Shown piece by piece: positions 9,249 through 18,993 of a DNA stretch of 64,000 nucleotides. The notes under the pieces were generated by a model, which had not been told where the DNA came from, did no database searches, and was given only the letters and a program-made list of their open reading frames with translations. Where the stretch lies: contig JABTUZ010000001.1 in the NCBI GenBank assembly GCA_015075105.1, positions 1,127,001 to 1,191,000 on the forward strand, in the 5' to 3' direction. The number at the start of each line of letters is the position of its first letter. Positions within the stretch are counted from its first letter, which is position 1. The DNA is from Leptospiraceae bacterium. Its GTDB lineage: Bacteria > Spirochaetota > Leptospiria > Leptospirales > Leptospiraceae. The position numbers were made by a program, and so were the translations under genes.

Positions 9249-9650
9249 ATGAAAATTAAATTTCTTATTTTTATCATTCTTAATTTTATGTTTTTAACAA
9301 GTCAACTATTTTCTAAAGAACAAAAACCTTGTTTTTGGGAAAGACCTGCCGGTGATATTTCCGAAAAAGGATGTAATACTTCATCTCAATACTCCCCCGA
9401 TCTAACCCGAATCACATTTTACGGGGATAGCCGTTTAGACTATGCTGATGAGCCTGTGACAGGAGGAAAAAATCTGCTCTGGTATATAAATAATGGAATT
9501 GATGGAAGTGATTCGTCTAACGTACCAAATTTTGGAATTCAAAACTTCGGACAAAGCACTTGGATAGCAGACCAACTGAATGGTCATTTATTTACATGCT
9601 TAGGAAATTTAAGCCGGTGTCGCATAACGAAACCGGCAGGTCAATCTTAG
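9249..9650 (+). pseudogene. Truncated SGNH/GDSL hydrolase (N-terminal fragment)
   Basis: Has the signal peptide, the PAGDISEKGCNT segment shared with the copy at 3688, and the YGDSRLDY nucleophile block. Homology to the copy at 6824 ends at about 9608 (FTCLGN). The last residues ([13 protein letters not shown]) are read from unrelated DNA and overlap the end of cysK on the other strand. The GGND and Asp-His blocks and the coiled coil are gone. It marks the right border of the array. Confidence 0.75.
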
Positions 9651-10561
9651 GTAAAAAGTCCGTCGATGGACAAATATCTTTCTCCTGTATCGTAGTTAAA
9701 GGTAAGGATTCTTGAACCCTTTGGAGCTTCTTTGATCTTACTTGCAACGGATGCAAGTGCAGCACCAGAGGACACTCCAATAAATAACCCCTCCTCTTTT
9801 GCAGCTCGAATAGTATATTCAAAAGCCTCTTCCTTTGTAACCTGAATAGTTCCGTCTAAAAGATTTGTGTGTAAATTTTTTGGAATAAAACCTGCACCAA
9901 GGCCTTGGATTGGATGTGGGCCCGGCTTTCCACCACTGATCACAGGAGACGCTGATGGCTCAACTGCAAATACTTTCAATTTTGGAAACTTTTCTTTTAG
10001 AGCCCGAGCAACACCAGTAATATGTCCACCTGTTCCTACCCCTGTTATAAGATAGTCAAAGCCCTCTGGAAAATCTGCCAAGATTTCTTTTGCAGTTGCC
10101 TCTTGGTGAATTTTGATATTTGCCTCGTTCTCAAATTGTTGTGGAATCCAAGCGTTCTTTTTTTCTGCAGCAATTTCTTTTGCTCTTTCGATAGCCCCGG
10201 GCATTCCTTTTTCTCTCGGGGTTAGCTCAAAAGTTGCACCATAAGCAGACATGATTTTTCGTCTTTCAAGAGACATAGACTCAGGCATAACTAAAATAAG
10301 CGGGTACTTTTTTACGGCTGCAACCAAAGCAAGTCCGATTCCAGTATTTCCAGAAGTTGGCTCAACAATTACGCTATCTTTTTTTAATAGGCCTTTCTTT
10401 TCAGCGTCTTCGATCATAGACAATGCAATTCTGTCTTTGATACTTCCACCCGGGTTGTATTTTTCTAATTTTACCCAAACCTCGTGGTCTTTTCCAAATA
10501 AATGATTCACCCTTACATGAGGAGTGTTTCCTATGGTTTGCAATATATTTTCTGCTTTCAT
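9647..10561 (-). CDS. cysK: Cysteine synthase (O-acetylserine sulfhydrylase)
   Basis: PLP enzyme that makes cysteine from O-acetylserine and sulfide in the cytoplasm. At 304 residues it has the family length. The PLP lysine lies in [11 protein letters not shown] near residue 42, [11 protein letters not shown] is the substrate loop, [10 protein letters not shown] is the phosphate-binding loop and GVSSGAALA is near the C-terminus. The start has a GAGGGA ribosome site. The last codons overlap the broken hydrolase on the other strand, so the tandem array ends immediately at this housekeeping gene. A cystathionine beta-synthase-like role is less likely because no CBS domain is present. Confidence 0.93.
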   Translation of the reverse strand: MKAENILQTIGNTPHVRVNHLFGKDHEVWVKLEKYNPGGSIKDRIALSMIEDAEKKGLLKKDSVIVEPTSGNTGIGLALVAAVKKYPLILVMPESMSLERRKIMSAYGATFELTPREKGMPGAIERAKEIAAEKKNAWIPQQFENEANIKIHQEATAKEILADFPEGFDYLITGVGTGGHITGVARALKEKFPKLKVFAVEPSASPVISGGKPGPHPIQGLGAGFIPKNLHTNLLDGTIQVTKEEAFEYTIRAAKEEGLFIGVSSGAALASVASKIKEAPKGSRILTFNYDTGERYLSIDGLFT

Positions 10562-10907
10562 TTTTCCCTCTTTATTCTAAGCCATTTTTGCTTAGGTTCA
10601 TAAATTTACCAATATGACCACTATAGTTTACTAATTTTAAAAATGTCAAGAATATTTCCAATAAATTAAACAATTTTTTCGATTTAATGGAAATATTACC
10701 AAAATTCTCCACTTAAACAGATAAATATATTGATTTTTTAGAAATTTTAGGGAAGAAACGATAGAAAAATACAAAAATCCTCTAAAAACTCTGACCCTAC
10801 CCGCTGCAAAAGCCCTTAAATAAGATTGACACAGAAGAAGAATTATTATTTCATACAACGAAGCTCAATTCGTTACTTTTTCAACCAGTGAGCACCCTCA
10901 AACATTT
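10562..10907. other. Intergenic region between divergent cysK and carbonic anhydrase
   Basis: About 346 bp that should hold the promoters of both divergent genes. It is AT-rich and contains only short unconvincing open frames. I see no clear riboswitch, operator or RNA gene. Confidence 0.4.
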
Positions 10908-11561
10908 ATGTCTGATTTCTATAACACAATAATTGAAAACAACAAAAAATGGGTAGAGTCTAAATTGGCTTTGGACCCGAATTTTTTTCTGAAGCTAAAA
11001 GACACACAAAGCCCCTCTTTACTTTGGATCGGTTGCTCGGATAGTAGAATCCCTGCAAATGAAGTAATAGGCGCACAACCCGGTGAAGTATTTGTTCACA
11101 GAAATATTGCCAACATGGTTATTCACTCCGACATAAATATGTTGAGTGTTTTAGATTACGCAGTGAATATTCTAAAAGTAAGACATGTGATCGTTTGCGG
11201 TCATTATGGTTGTGGCGGAGTAAAGGCAGCGATGAGTTCGAGACCTGTGGGAATTATCGACAACTGGATTCGTCATATAAAAGACAGTTACAGGTTTCGG
11301 AAAAATGAAATTGAATCAATTCAAGACGAGAATGAAAGATTGGATCGATTTGTAGAATGGAATACAAAACAGCAAGTTTTTAATTTAGCGGTAACATCTA
11401 TTGTTCAACAAGCATGGAGTAATGGACAGGAATTATCTATTCATGGTTGGATTTATAGGATTGACTCAGGACTAATCAAAGACTTAGAAGTAAATTTTTC
11501 CTCTCACGGTGATTTAAAGAACAGCAGTGTATATAGATTGGACTTTGAAGAAATACCATAG
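10908..11561 (+). CDS. Beta-class carbonic anhydrase
   Basis: Interconverts CO2 and bicarbonate, supplying bicarbonate to carboxylases. The 217-residue protein has the beta-class zinc site: Cys and the Asp-Arg dyad in GCSDSRIPANE (about residue 43), then His and Cys in HYGCGG (about residue 103). It also has VHRNIAN, and its C-terminal GWIYRIDSG motif is typical of the Can/CynT group. The nearest downstream gene, on the opposite strand, is a gamma-class carbonic-anhydrase-like protein. Confidence 0.94.
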   Translation: MSDFYNTIIENNKKWVESKLALDPNFFLKLKDTQSPSLLWIGCSDSRIPANEVIGAQPGEVFVHRNIANMVIHSDINMLSVLDYAVNILKVRHVIVCGHYGCGGVKAAMSSRPVGIIDNWIRHIKDSYRFRKNEIESIQDENERLDRFVEWNTKQQVFNLAVTSIVQQAWSNGQELSIHGWIYRIDSGLIKDLEVNFSSHGDLKNSSVYRLDFEEIP

Positions 11562-11577
11562 AAGAAATAAATATAAG

Positions 11578-12108
11578 TTAGCCCTTGCATGCAAAATCTT
11601 TTTCTTTTAGATAGTTATCCTTATACCTTGAATAATTGCTTGCAGTTCGAGTAATGATTTCTCTATCTTCGTCCGTAATGTCCCTGATAATCTTACCCGG
11701 ACTACCCATTACAAGTACACCGGGTGGAATTTTTTTTCCGGGAGGGATAAGAGTTCCGGCTGCAATAAAAGAATACTCACCCAATTCTACCCCATCCATT
11801 AGCATTGCACCCATTCCTACAAATGAAAATTTTTGCAATACACAACCGTGAACGATTGCCCTGTGTCCGATAGATACGTTATCTCCTATGATTGTGGGAA
11901 ATTTATCTCTCGCTACGTGCACTACACTCATATCTTGAATATTTACGTTTTCTCCGATTGTAATATAATTTACATCCCCTCGGACAAGTGTTTGAAACCA
12001 AATTGAAGAATTTTTTCCTATAGTGACATTCCCGATTATATCTGCACTTGGAGCAATAAACGCAGTTTCGTGAATATTTGGTTTTATAGATTGAAATTCG
12101 TAAATCAT
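11578..12108 (-). CDS. Gamma carbonic anhydrase-like hexapeptide-repeat protein
   Basis: A 176-residue left-handed beta-helix protein of the YrdA/PaaY family. The repeated hexapeptide pattern (for example [27 protein letters not shown]) runs through residues 20-130. The expected metal-binding histidines appear in VVHVAR and GHRAIVHGC. Members bind metal and some hydrate CO2; others act as acyltransferases or thioesterases, so enzyme activity is uncertain. It is the last gene of a tight minus-strand operon, starting 2 bp after the MoxR-like gene stop. Confidence 0.88.
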   Translation of the reverse strand: MIYEFQSIKPNIHETAFIAPSADIIGNVTIGKNSSIWFQTLVRGDVNYITIGENVNIQDMSVVHVARDKFPTIIGDNVSIGHRAIVHGCVLQKFSFVGMGAMLMDGVELGEYSFIAAGTLIPPGKKIPPGVLVMGSPGKIIRDITDEDREIITRTASNYSRYKDNYLKEKDFACKG

Positions 12109-12110
12109 AT

Positions 12111-12923
12111 CTACCTGCCTTTTAAAACTTCGTAGTCTTCCTCATTTTTTACAAGAGTACCAAGGTAAGGGATGTTTGTTTTTTTCCAGTCTGCCCCCTG
12201 GTGAAGTAAAATATGAATCCAGTCAATTAGTTCGCTTGTAGATGGCTTCTTTTTTAAGTCATAGCTTTTTCTAAGAGAATAGAAAGTTTCGATTGCCTTT
12301 TTTAGAATATCTTTATCAATTTCTGGAAAATGAGACTTCACGATAGATTCCATAAATTCTTTAGAAGGGAAATCTATATAATGAAAAATACACCTCCTTA
12401 AAAATGCGTCAGGCAACTCCTTCTCGTTATTGGAAGTGATAATAATTAAGGGTCTGTGTTTTGCCTTGACTTTTCTATTTGTCTCTGTAATAAAAAATTC
12501 CATACTATCGAGTTCCAATAGCAAATCATTTGGAAACTCTATATCGGCCTTGTCAATTTCGTCAATCAACACTATGGGCTTTACGTCTGACTCAAAAGCC
12601 TCTCCAAGCGCACCGAGTCGGATATAATTTTCTATATTGTGTATATCTTTTTTTGAATCTATTTCTGAAAACCTAGAATCATTTAGTCTTGCAACTGCAT
12701 CATAAAAGTACAGCCCTTCTTTTGCTTCACTCGTTGACTTTACATGCCATCGAAAAAGTGGCATTTTTTTTTGGGTAGAAACATAGTGAGCCAGTAAGGT
12801 TTTCCCAGTTCCGGGCTCACCTTTTACAAGAAGTGGTCTCTCTGTAATCTCTGCAATTTTTACTGCCTCTCCAAGTTCATTCGACAGTATATATTTCTCA
12901 AAATCTTCCCTAGGATCGGACAT
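12111..12923 (-). CDS. MoxR-family AAA+ ATPase
   Basis: A 270-residue ATPase with Walker [14 protein letters not shown] (about residue 35), Walker [12 protein letters not shown] (about residue 118), sensor 1 [16 protein letters not shown] with the arginine finger, and a helical lid. MoxR proteins act as chaperones that load metal or assemble complexes, usually with a VWA-domain partner, but none is adjacent here. The start abuts the stop of the upstream ABC-F gene without a gap, so the two are translationally linked. Confidence 0.88.
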   Translation of the reverse strand: MSDPREDFEKYILSNELGEAVKIAEITERPLLVKGEPGTGKTLLAHYVSTQKKMPLFRWHVKSTSEAKEGLYFYDAVARLNDSRFSEIDSKKDIHNIENYIRLGALGEAFESDVKPIVLIDEIDKADIEFPNDLLLELDSMEFFITETNRKVKAKHRPLIIITSNNEKELPDAFLRRCIFHYIDFPSKEFMESIVKSHFPEIDKDILKKAIETFYSLRKSYDLKKKPSTSELIDWIHILLHQGADWKKTNIPYLGTLVKNEEDYEVLKGR

Positions 12924-14561
12924 TCAAGTAGCACTCGCTAAAATAGATATAGTACTCTGTCTTTTATAATAGTCAGCCCCTTCCCTGTCTAAAAATTCCT
13001 CGTAAGTTCCTTTGAAATCTTTTATTCCATCTGAGGTTACCTCTAAAATTCTTGTAGCAAGAGAAGATACAAATTCTCGATCGTGGGATACAAATAGCAC
13101 AGTCCCCTCATATATCGACAGTGCGTAGTTCAAGGCTTCGATAGACTCTAAGTCTAAGTGATTTGTAGGCTCGTCTAAGGCTAACAAATTATCCTCTGCC
13201 ATAATCATTCTTGCTAGGATCAGTCTGGACTTTTCACCACCCGACAAGACTTCTGTACTTTTTTGAGCCATCTCACCACTAAAAAGCATTCTTCCGAGCA
13301 GCCCTCGAATCACAGTCATGTCTGTCCCTGGTGGAGCGTAACTATAAAGCCATTCAATTAGACTTGGCTTATCGACTTCAATGCCTTCTCTATGGTCTTG
13401 CGGAAAATAAGAAGCATACACACTCATACCCCAATCTACTTTTCCCGTGTCCGGCTCCAATCTTTTCATCAAGCATTTTAAAAGAGTAGTTTTACCAACT
13501 CCATTTGTTCCGATGATTGCAACCTTTTCACCCTTGCTGATAGATATATTTACCTCTTTAAAAATCTGGGTAGAATATTTTTTAGAAATATTTACTGCAT
13601 CGATCACATCTTTACCAAGAGGTTTACCCACTTTAAACCGAATGTATGGCGATACTCTGGAAGAAGGCTTCATTTCTTCTACTTTAATTTTTTCTATTAA
13701 CTTTGCTCTGGAAGTGGCCTGCTTTGCTTTACTTGCATTTGCACTAAAACGATTCACAAATTCTTGCAAGTCCGCAATTTTTTCTTTTTTCCTTTTATTT
13801 TCAGAAATCAATTGCTCTCTTGCAAGAGTAGATGCTTCCATGAAATCGTCGTAGTTCCCCGGATAAATTTTAATCGAGCTATAATCTAAATCTGCAATAT
13901 CTGTAGCGATTGAGTTTATAAAATGTCTATCGTGAGAAATCACAATCACGACCCCATTATAGGATTTTAGAAAATTTTCCAGCCAAGTAATCGTCTTAAT
14001 ATCAAGGTGGTTTGTAGGCTCATCTAAAAGAAGTACATCCGGCTTCAAAAATAAAACTTGAGCGAGTAAAACCCTTAGCTTAAACCCACCAGTAATCTTA
14101 GACATAGTTTCGTTATGGATATTGGATGGAATACCCAGCCCTTCCAGCAATTCACCTGCTACACTTTCAGATTCATAACCACCTAAATCTGCAAATTCCT
14201 CTTCTAATTCGCTTGCCCGAATCCCTTCTTCTTCACTCATTTCGGGTAAGGCATAGAGTCTATCTCTTTCCTGAGAAATCTTCCACAATTCTTTATTTCC
14301 TTGAATTACGGTATTGGTAATAGTTTCATTCTCATATTCATAGTGATCCTGTTTTAAGTATCCTATGACCATCCCTTTATCCACAGAAACCACCCCTTGG
14401 TGAGGCTGCTCAATACCGGCAAGAATTTTCATAAAAGTTGACTTACCGGTACCGTTGGCTCCTATAAGACCATACCTAGATCCCGATTTGAATTTAATTG
14501 TCACATTTTCGAATAAAGTTTTTTTCCCAAAACGTACTGCAAGACCCGATACACTAATCAT
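12924..14561 (-). CDS. ABC-F family ribosome-associated ATPase (YbiT-like)
   Basis: A 545-residue soluble protein with two ABC domains and no membrane segments. Domain 1 has GANGTGKST, the degenerate signature TGGFKLR and LLLDEPTNHLD; domain 2 has GTNGVGKTT, LSGGEKSR and LALDEPTNHLD. The linker rich in Lys and Arg (about residues 245-300) is the P-site tRNA interaction motif region. ABC-F proteins act on the ribosome, relieving stalls or giving antibiotic protection. The lack of an obvious antibiotic-resistance-type extended linker favours the housekeeping YbiT/EttA-like group. First gene of the three-gene operon. Confidence 0.9.
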   Translation of the reverse strand: MISVSGLAVRFGKKTLFENVTIKFKSGSRYGLIGANGTGKSTFMKILAGIEQPHQGVVSVDKGMVIGYLKQDHYEYENETITNTVIQGNKELWKISQERDRLYALPEMSEEEGIRASELEEEFADLGGYESESVAGELLEGLGIPSNIHNETMSKITGGFKLRVLLAQVLFLKPDVLLLDEPTNHLDIKTITWLENFLKSYNGVVIVISHDRHFINSIATDIADLDYSSIKIYPGNYDDFMEASTLAREQLISENKRKKEKIADLQEFVNRFSANASKAKQATSRAKLIEKIKVEEMKPSSRVSPYIRFKVGKPLGKDVIDAVNISKKYSTQIFKEVNISISKGEKVAIIGTNGVGKTTLLKCLMKRLEPDTGKVDWGMSVYASYFPQDHREGIEVDKPSLIEWLYSYAPPGTDMTVIRGLLGRMLFSGEMAQKSTEVLSGGEKSRLILARMIMAEDNLLALDEPTNHLDLESIEALNYALSIYEGTVLFVSHDREFVSSLATRILEVTSDGIKDFKGTYEEFLDREGADYYKRQSTISILASAT

Positions 14562-14679
14562 AATCTACCTATAGAACTATATAATAAAGTCAGTATTTTA
14601 CTTCCTTTTCTTTAGCCAAGCCGATTTGAAAATATTTGTGACTATTAAGAGGATCTTTTTTTTTACCGAAGCTAAAAAC

Positions 14680-16515
14680 ATGAAGGCTATTTTCTTTTCT
14701 TTTCTATTTTTATCCCAATTTGCACTTATCGCAAAAGAAAGTGTACAAGTCGGAGAAATCATCGGAGCCGGCAAATTTTTTAAAACAAAAGAATTTACTT
14801 GTGAACTAATTGCAAACGATTTATCCATAGAGCTTGCCGAAGCCACCGGAAATAAAATACGTGCTCTTGTTATAACATCAGGCAGAACTTGTGAAATCAC
14901 CCGCTATGAAATTTCTCCATTTACAACAGAATCAAATCTTCCCCCATGGACTTTAAAACAAATTCCAAAATACGTCCACAGAAGACTCCCTGCATTCAAT
15001 CCAAAAGTTACACCCGATGGGAATCAGATGTTTTGGACTACGCTAATCGAAAAAAAAAGAAACTCCACTCAAAAAATCTGGTATTCCGAGTTAGATGAAT
15101 TTGGCTTTTGGAAGCCCGGTATCCAACTGGCAGAGCCTTTGAATAATGACACACCTTCCGCTGTAATTTCAGCTTTACCAGGAGGGAATGAACTTTTTGT
15201 ATTCGGAAGCTATTCGGAAGAGGAAATTATAAAAAATTTAGAAAAAGAAATGGATACCGAGCACAAAAGAATTATCAAAGAATCCAAAAATGAAAGAGAA
15301 TACAAATTGCGATTTGCTGATCTTCAAATTATTTTCCAAAGAAGATTAGATAGAATTTACAGTAGAGTTCCTTTGTACAAAACTTTTAAAACCGGTCACA
15401 ACTGGACTCATCCAAAGCCAATTTCATTTCCTGACTTCTACAATTTGTATAAAAAAGAAGACAATCCAAACCAACAAGTATTCGGTGGATCGGCACTTTC
15501 AAGTAGCGGAAAAGTCTTAATCTATTCGGTAATGCAAAGCGACTCTCAGGGCAAATTAGATTTGTATATATCCATAGCAGACAAAAACGGGAATTTCCCA
15601 CTTGGCAGAAACCTCGGTAGAACAATTAATACAAACGAAGAAGAGATGGCTCCATTTCTTGCAGCAGATGACCGAACCTTATATTTTTCCAGTAACGGTC
15701 ACAACGGGCTCTCTATTTACTTCACTCAAAGAATCGGAGATGGGTGGATCAACTGGACAAGTCCTCTTGAGATTTCAAAAAATCTTCAAGGAGTAAACTT
15801 TTTTACAATACCTGCGTCTGGAAACTGGGCTTATATAAGCAAAAATGGACAATTGTATATGACTTATTTGCCACAAGAATTTCGACCAAAGCCGGTGATA
15901 CTGGTAAAAGTAAAGGTTAAAAATGAAAAAGGAGAACCAATTGATGCAGAAATTATTTTTGAATCTCTGAAAAATAACGAACAGTTAGGCACGACTATCT
16001 CTGAATCTGAAAAGGGGAATTTTTCTATTGTAGTCCCACACGGTGAAAGATATGGATTTGTAGCAAAAAAAAATGGTTATCTCCCTGTTCATAAAAGTAT
16101 CGACCTTAGAAATTCCGACAACCTCTATAAAGAAGTAGATGTAGATATAGTTTTACCAGAAATTAAGAAAGGTAAAGAAATCGTAATCAACAATCTTTTC
16201 TTTGACACAAAAAAATTCGATATAACAAAAGATTCAGAGCCGGAGTTAGATCGTTTAGCTGAAATTATCAAAGAAAATAAAAATATAAAAATTTCCATAG
16301 AAGGCCATACCGATAACGTGGGAGGTGAAAAAGATAATCTCGAATTGTCAAAAGCCAGAGCAAATTCTGTTTTAGAATACCTCCACAACAAACACAAAAT
16401 CCCAAAAGAGAGGTTGAGTTCTAAAGGCTTTGGTGAAAAAAAACCAGTAGCAGACAACTCTACCCCTGAATCCAGAGCAAAAAATAGAAGAGTGATCTTC
16501 AAAATTTTAGATTAG
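14680..16515 (+). CDS. OmpA-family outer membrane protein with PD40/WD40-like propeller
   Basis: A 611-residue exported protein. The ATG at 14680 is preferred to the TTG at 14626 because it directly begins a signal peptide (KAIFFSFLFLSQFALIAKE). Residues of about 80-420 contain repeated PD40-type propeller segments (FNPKVTPDGNQMFWTT, PFLAADDRTLYFSSNG). A carboxypeptidase-like beta domain follows (VKVKNEKGEPIDAEIIFES). The C-terminal 110 residues form an OmpA peptidoglycan-binding domain with IEGHTDNVG and SKARANSV...RRV. It probably anchors the outer membrane to the cell wall. Such proteins are common in spirochaetes. Confidence 0.9.
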   Translation: MKAIFFSFLFLSQFALIAKESVQVGEIIGAGKFFKTKEFTCELIANDLSIELAEATGNKIRALVITSGRTCEITRYEISPFTTESNLPPWTLKQIPKYVHRRLPAFNPKVTPDGNQMFWTTLIEKKRNSTQKIWYSELDEFGFWKPGIQLAEPLNNDTPSAVISALPGGNELFVFGSYSEEEIIKNLEKEMDTEHKRIIKESKNEREYKLRFADLQIIFQRRLDRIYSRVPLYKTFKTGHNWTHPKPISFPDFYNLYKKEDNPNQQVFGGSALSSSGKVLIYSVMQSDSQGKLDLYISIADKNGNFPLGRNLGRTINTNEEEMAPFLAADDRTLYFSSNGHNGLSIYFTQRIGDGWINWTSPLEISKNLQGVNFFTIPASGNWAYISKNGQLYMTYLPQEFRPKPVILVKVKVKNEKGEPIDAEIIFESLKNNEQLGTTISESEKGNFSIVVPHGERYGFVAKKNGYLPVHKSIDLRNSDNLYKEVDVDIVLPEIKKGKEIVINNLFFDTKKFDITKDSEPELDRLAEIIKENKNIKISIEGHTDNVGGEKDNLELSKARANSVLEYLHNKHKIPKERLSSKGFGEKKPVADNSTPESRAKNRRVIFKILD

Positions 16516-16597
16516 TCAAGGGTTGTGGTCAAGTTGTAGTTTAGTGAAGTAAAGATGTTTGAATTATGAGATTTATGTTGATAGAATATTTTTTACA

Positions 16598-16746
16598 CAA
16601 AAATGTGGGGCTCCAATTCAGAGGGCTGATGATTGAAGATGGAAATAGTAGAGTTGGATTTTTTTTAATTAGATTTTTAGTAGAGTTCTTAGTACTTCAC
16701 ATTTCGTATAGATTTTGTAATTTTCATGCAAAAATGTGGGAACTCC
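16598..16746. repeat. Two short GTGGG(A)CTCC-type repeats in intergenic DNA
   Basis: CAAAAATGTGGGGCTCC at 16598-16614 and CAAAAATGTGGGAACTCC at 16729-16746 are direct repeats. They resemble the dispersed GTGGGAACTCC-type sequences that I recall as frequent between Leptospira genes (from memory, not checked). The surrounding 351-bp gap (16516-16866) has no gene I can support. Confidence 0.5.
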
Positions 16747-16866
16747 ACTCTTTTCAGTAAAGTGCTGATTTTCTTTTGATACCTCAACAAAATCAATATT
16801 TCTCAAAAAGTTGATTAATGAGTCTGCTTTTAACTTCATCTTGAATGTTCATCAGTAAAACCATTT

Positions 16867-17319
16867 TTATCCTGAAGAATTAGAACGTAAACGACCGGAT
16901 AGTTTTAACCCATCTCGAAAACTTAGCCCTAATAAACTGAGTTGAATAATTCCCAGAATCAATTCAATTATTTGAACTAAATAAAACCAGTTATCAAATT
17001 CACCATTAGTGGCTTTATAATTTAGAAAAAGAGCAGAAGGAATCATTATTAAAAACCCGTTCATGGCAATAATCACCATTCGTTTTTTCTTTTTTTCAAT
17101 CAGATTTCCTTTTCTTTTTCCCAATAAATTTCCGGAAATCCCTAATCCGCCCATTACAACAACAAGCAAAGCTATACCATAACTAGCAATCAATTGTTTT
17201 ACTATCACTACTGCACCATGATCAAGAAAAAGTTCAGATACAAATGTGGTTATCCAAAATATAGATATGACGCATAACGCTTCGAAACCTAAAATACCGT
17301 GTGGAATAGATTTTTTCAT
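16867..17319 (-). CDS. Four-helix integral membrane protein of unknown function
   Basis: Not recognised. The ATG at 17319 (MKKSIPHGILG) gives a 150-residue protein with four hydrophobic segments, separated by a basic loop (KRKGNLIEKKKKR) that should face the cytoplasm. The upstream GTG or ATG starts would overlap the previous gene. It begins 4 bp after the YceI-like gene stop, so the two form an operon. Its placement suggests a membrane partner of the YceI-like protein, as cytochrome b561-type proteins often are, but I see no clear haem-binding histidine pattern. Confidence 0.7.
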   Translation of the reverse strand: MKKSIPHGILGFEALCVISIFWITTFVSELFLDHGAVVIVKQLIASYGIALLVVVMGGLGISGNLLGKRKGNLIEKKKKRMVIIAMNGFLIMIPSALFLNYKATNGEFDNWFYLVQIIELILGIIQLSLLGLSFRDGLKLSGRLRSNSSG

Positions 17320-17323
17320 AGAC

Positions 17324-17890
17324 TTAGTTTTCCTTCTTAAAGATAATTTTACTAGATACTTGTCCATATAGCGTCAACTCATCTCTAGGTTTTGCAATTA
17401 CCCCACCAGGACCTACAGACTCAACTTTAACACCTAATGTAGAAAATTTTGTTTGTACAGAAAAACGAATTTTGTCTTGCACCTGTGAAAGGTTTAAAGT
17501 TATATCATTAGGATTATCTTTTATGAAAAGCTTACCTGAAATAGCTGCTGGGATTGTGTCTTGCTTAGAATTTTTAGGAATTACGAATTCAAATCTTAGA
17601 GGTGTCTTTTTTGAACCCCCTAAAATTAAAGCTACCTCTGAATCTCTCTTAGAATTACTAGAGTCAAATTTTTCTACCGGTATTATAACCTGAATAGATG
17701 CATCTGACCTTTTGAGTTGAACACTGCAATTAATGCCAACGACCTCTACTTCACTTAGAAAAAACATTCCTTTGGTAGTTTTATAAGCTACACATATCTG
17801 CTCTGAGTTCATTTTATTAAAAACATCCGAAAACAAAGGTTGTATGCAGATTGCCATGATACTAAAAAAGTGAGTAAATTTAAATTTCAT
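17324..17890 (-). CDS. YceI-like periplasmic lipid-binding protein
   Basis: A 188-residue exported protein. A signal peptide (about residues 1-21) precedes an eight-stranded lipocalin-like domain; the segment VEKFDSSNSKRDSEV corresponds to the conserved FxSxNxxRD region of YceI proteins. YceI proteins bind polyisoprenoids or amphiphiles in the periplasm. It is the first gene of a two-gene operon and is divergent from a MarR regulator, with a perfect inverted repeat between them, which suggests ligand-responsive control. Sequence identity to the family looks modest. Confidence 0.72.
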   Translation of the reverse strand: MKFKFTHFFSIMAICIQPLFSDVFNKMNSEQICVAYKTTKGMFFLSEVEVVGINCSVQLKRSDASIQVIIPVEKFDSSNSKRDSEVALILGGSKKTPLRFEFVIPKNSKQDTIPAAISGKLFIKDNPNDITLNLSQVQDKIRFSVQTKFSTLGVKVESVGPGGVIAKPRDELTLYGQVSSKIIFKKEN

Positions 17891-17912
17891 TTTATATCTC
17901 CTGATATTTGTT

Positions 17913-17947
17913 TAGACAAGTATTTTGTAAAATATATTACTTGTCTA
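17913..17947. promoter_or_regulatory. Perfect 10-bp inverted repeat, candidate MarR operator
   Basis: TAGACAAGTA and TACTTGTCTA are exact inverted repeats separated by 15 bp of AT-rich DNA. The site lies 23 bp upstream of the YceI-like start and 68 bp upstream of the marR-type start, in the only shared control region. MarR dimers bind such palindromes, so repression of both directions is the natural inference. Confidence 0.6.
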
Positions 17948-18014
17948 CACAATTTTTTTTAAAAATTTATTTTTTTTTAGTGACAGTTCAGAAAAGAAAA
18001 TTCATATTCTGAGT

Positions 18015-18458
18015 ATGAAACTTGAATTAGATAAACAACTTGGTTTTAATCTATATAGAGCATCCTTGCTATTTCGCAGAGAATTGATTCGATGCTTGCG
18101 AGAATACAAGATTACACCAGAGCAGTGGCAAGCCCTAGTGCATATATGGGATAAGGGAACTACAACCCAATCTGAAATAGCAAATATTACCCTTCAAGAT
18201 GCACCAAGCATATCAAGGATGATTGGGAGATTGATCAAAAATGGATGGATCAAAAAGAAAATTAACCCTAATGATAAAAGAGAGATTTATTTAAGTATAA
18301 CTCCGATTGGGAAAAAACTTGAATCTATTTTACCTAAAAAACTAAGAGAGAATTTTAATTTATTTCTAAAGAAATTTCCAGAACTGGATCAAAAAGAGCT
18401 TTTAAAACTATTAATTCAACTCAGAGTTTCTCTAAATGATTTTGAAAGTAAAAAATAA
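18015..18458 (+). CDS. MarR-family transcriptional regulator
   Basis: A 147-residue winged-helix regulator. The helix-turn-helix runs from ITPEQWQALVHIW through TTQSEIANIT and SISRMIGRLIKNG (about residues 38-85), and the wing is DKREIYLSITPIGKK. Its divergent neighbour is the YceI-like operon, the likely target. It is the last ordinary chromosomal gene before the cassette array. Confidence 0.88.
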   Translation: MKLELDKQLGFNLYRASLLFRRELIRCLREYKITPEQWQALVHIWDKGTTTQSEIANITLQDAPSISRMIGRLIKNGWIKKKINPNDKREIYLSITPIGKKLESILPKKLRENFNLFLKKFPELDQKELLKLLIQLRVSLNDFESKK

Positions 18459-18487
18459 TTTTATTTACGAGAAGCTACAGATATTTT

Positions 18488-18542
18488 CACCTAACGATTT
18501 CCCGTAGGATGACACGGACACGGTGTTATCTGTCGTTTTGCC
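18488..18542. repeat. Possible partial attC-like site, left edge of the cassette array
   Basis: CACCTAACGATTTCCCGTAGGATGAC shares pieces (CACCTAACG, TTTCCCGTAGG, GGATGAC) with the better palindromes at 23802 and 31403, but the arms are incomplete. It looks like a decayed or deleted copy. Confidence 0.3.
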
Positions 18543-18550
18543 GCCCCTAA

Positions 18551-18880
18551 TCACCTAGGATTTACTACTTCTAATCCTTTTTTTTACAACATGTAATAAT
18601 TGTTTGTCACAAGAAACAAAATAATCTATTTCATTTTTTATTGAAATAACAGTTCCTAGGTGAATTGAATCAAGACTCTCTAATTGATACTTATCAATAA
18701 CTTTTATCGAAAACTTTTTAATGGCCTATCGAAAAATTAATGGCTTCAAAATATAAAAATCCTGAGAAACTTCCTTTTTGAGGCTATAATACTCATCAAC
18801 TGTAATCTCTTTTTCTAATAACAGCCTTCTGAAAGCAGATATAAATTCAATTTCTCCACTCACATAGATTAGAGTTCGTC
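18551..18880 (-). pseudogene. Degenerate PIN-domain (VapC-like) toxin
   Basis: Reading the minus strand gives PIN-domain segments: SGEIEFISAFRRLLLEKE, LESLDSIHLGTVISI with the conserved Asp-x-x-His, and DYFVSCDKQLL with a catalytic Asp. A stop codon interrupts the middle near 18725 and the A8 run near 18580 shifts the frame just before the typical ending GLEVVNPR. The N-terminus with the first catalytic Asp is missing, and no antitoxin gene is visible. Confidence 0.6.
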
Positions 18881-18993
18881 CACCCTTTTACAAAAGATAA
18901 AACAGATATTTTTTGTGGTGAGCCTCAAGATATAATGTATGCTTTTATCTAATTCGATCCTCTAGGGATCCAGTTTTCATGTTATTGCAAATT

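Noticed and set aside
10646-10858. 70-codon minus-strand frame upstream of cysK
   Set aside because: No ribosome site, no similarity pattern, and it lies in the expected promoter region of two divergent genes.
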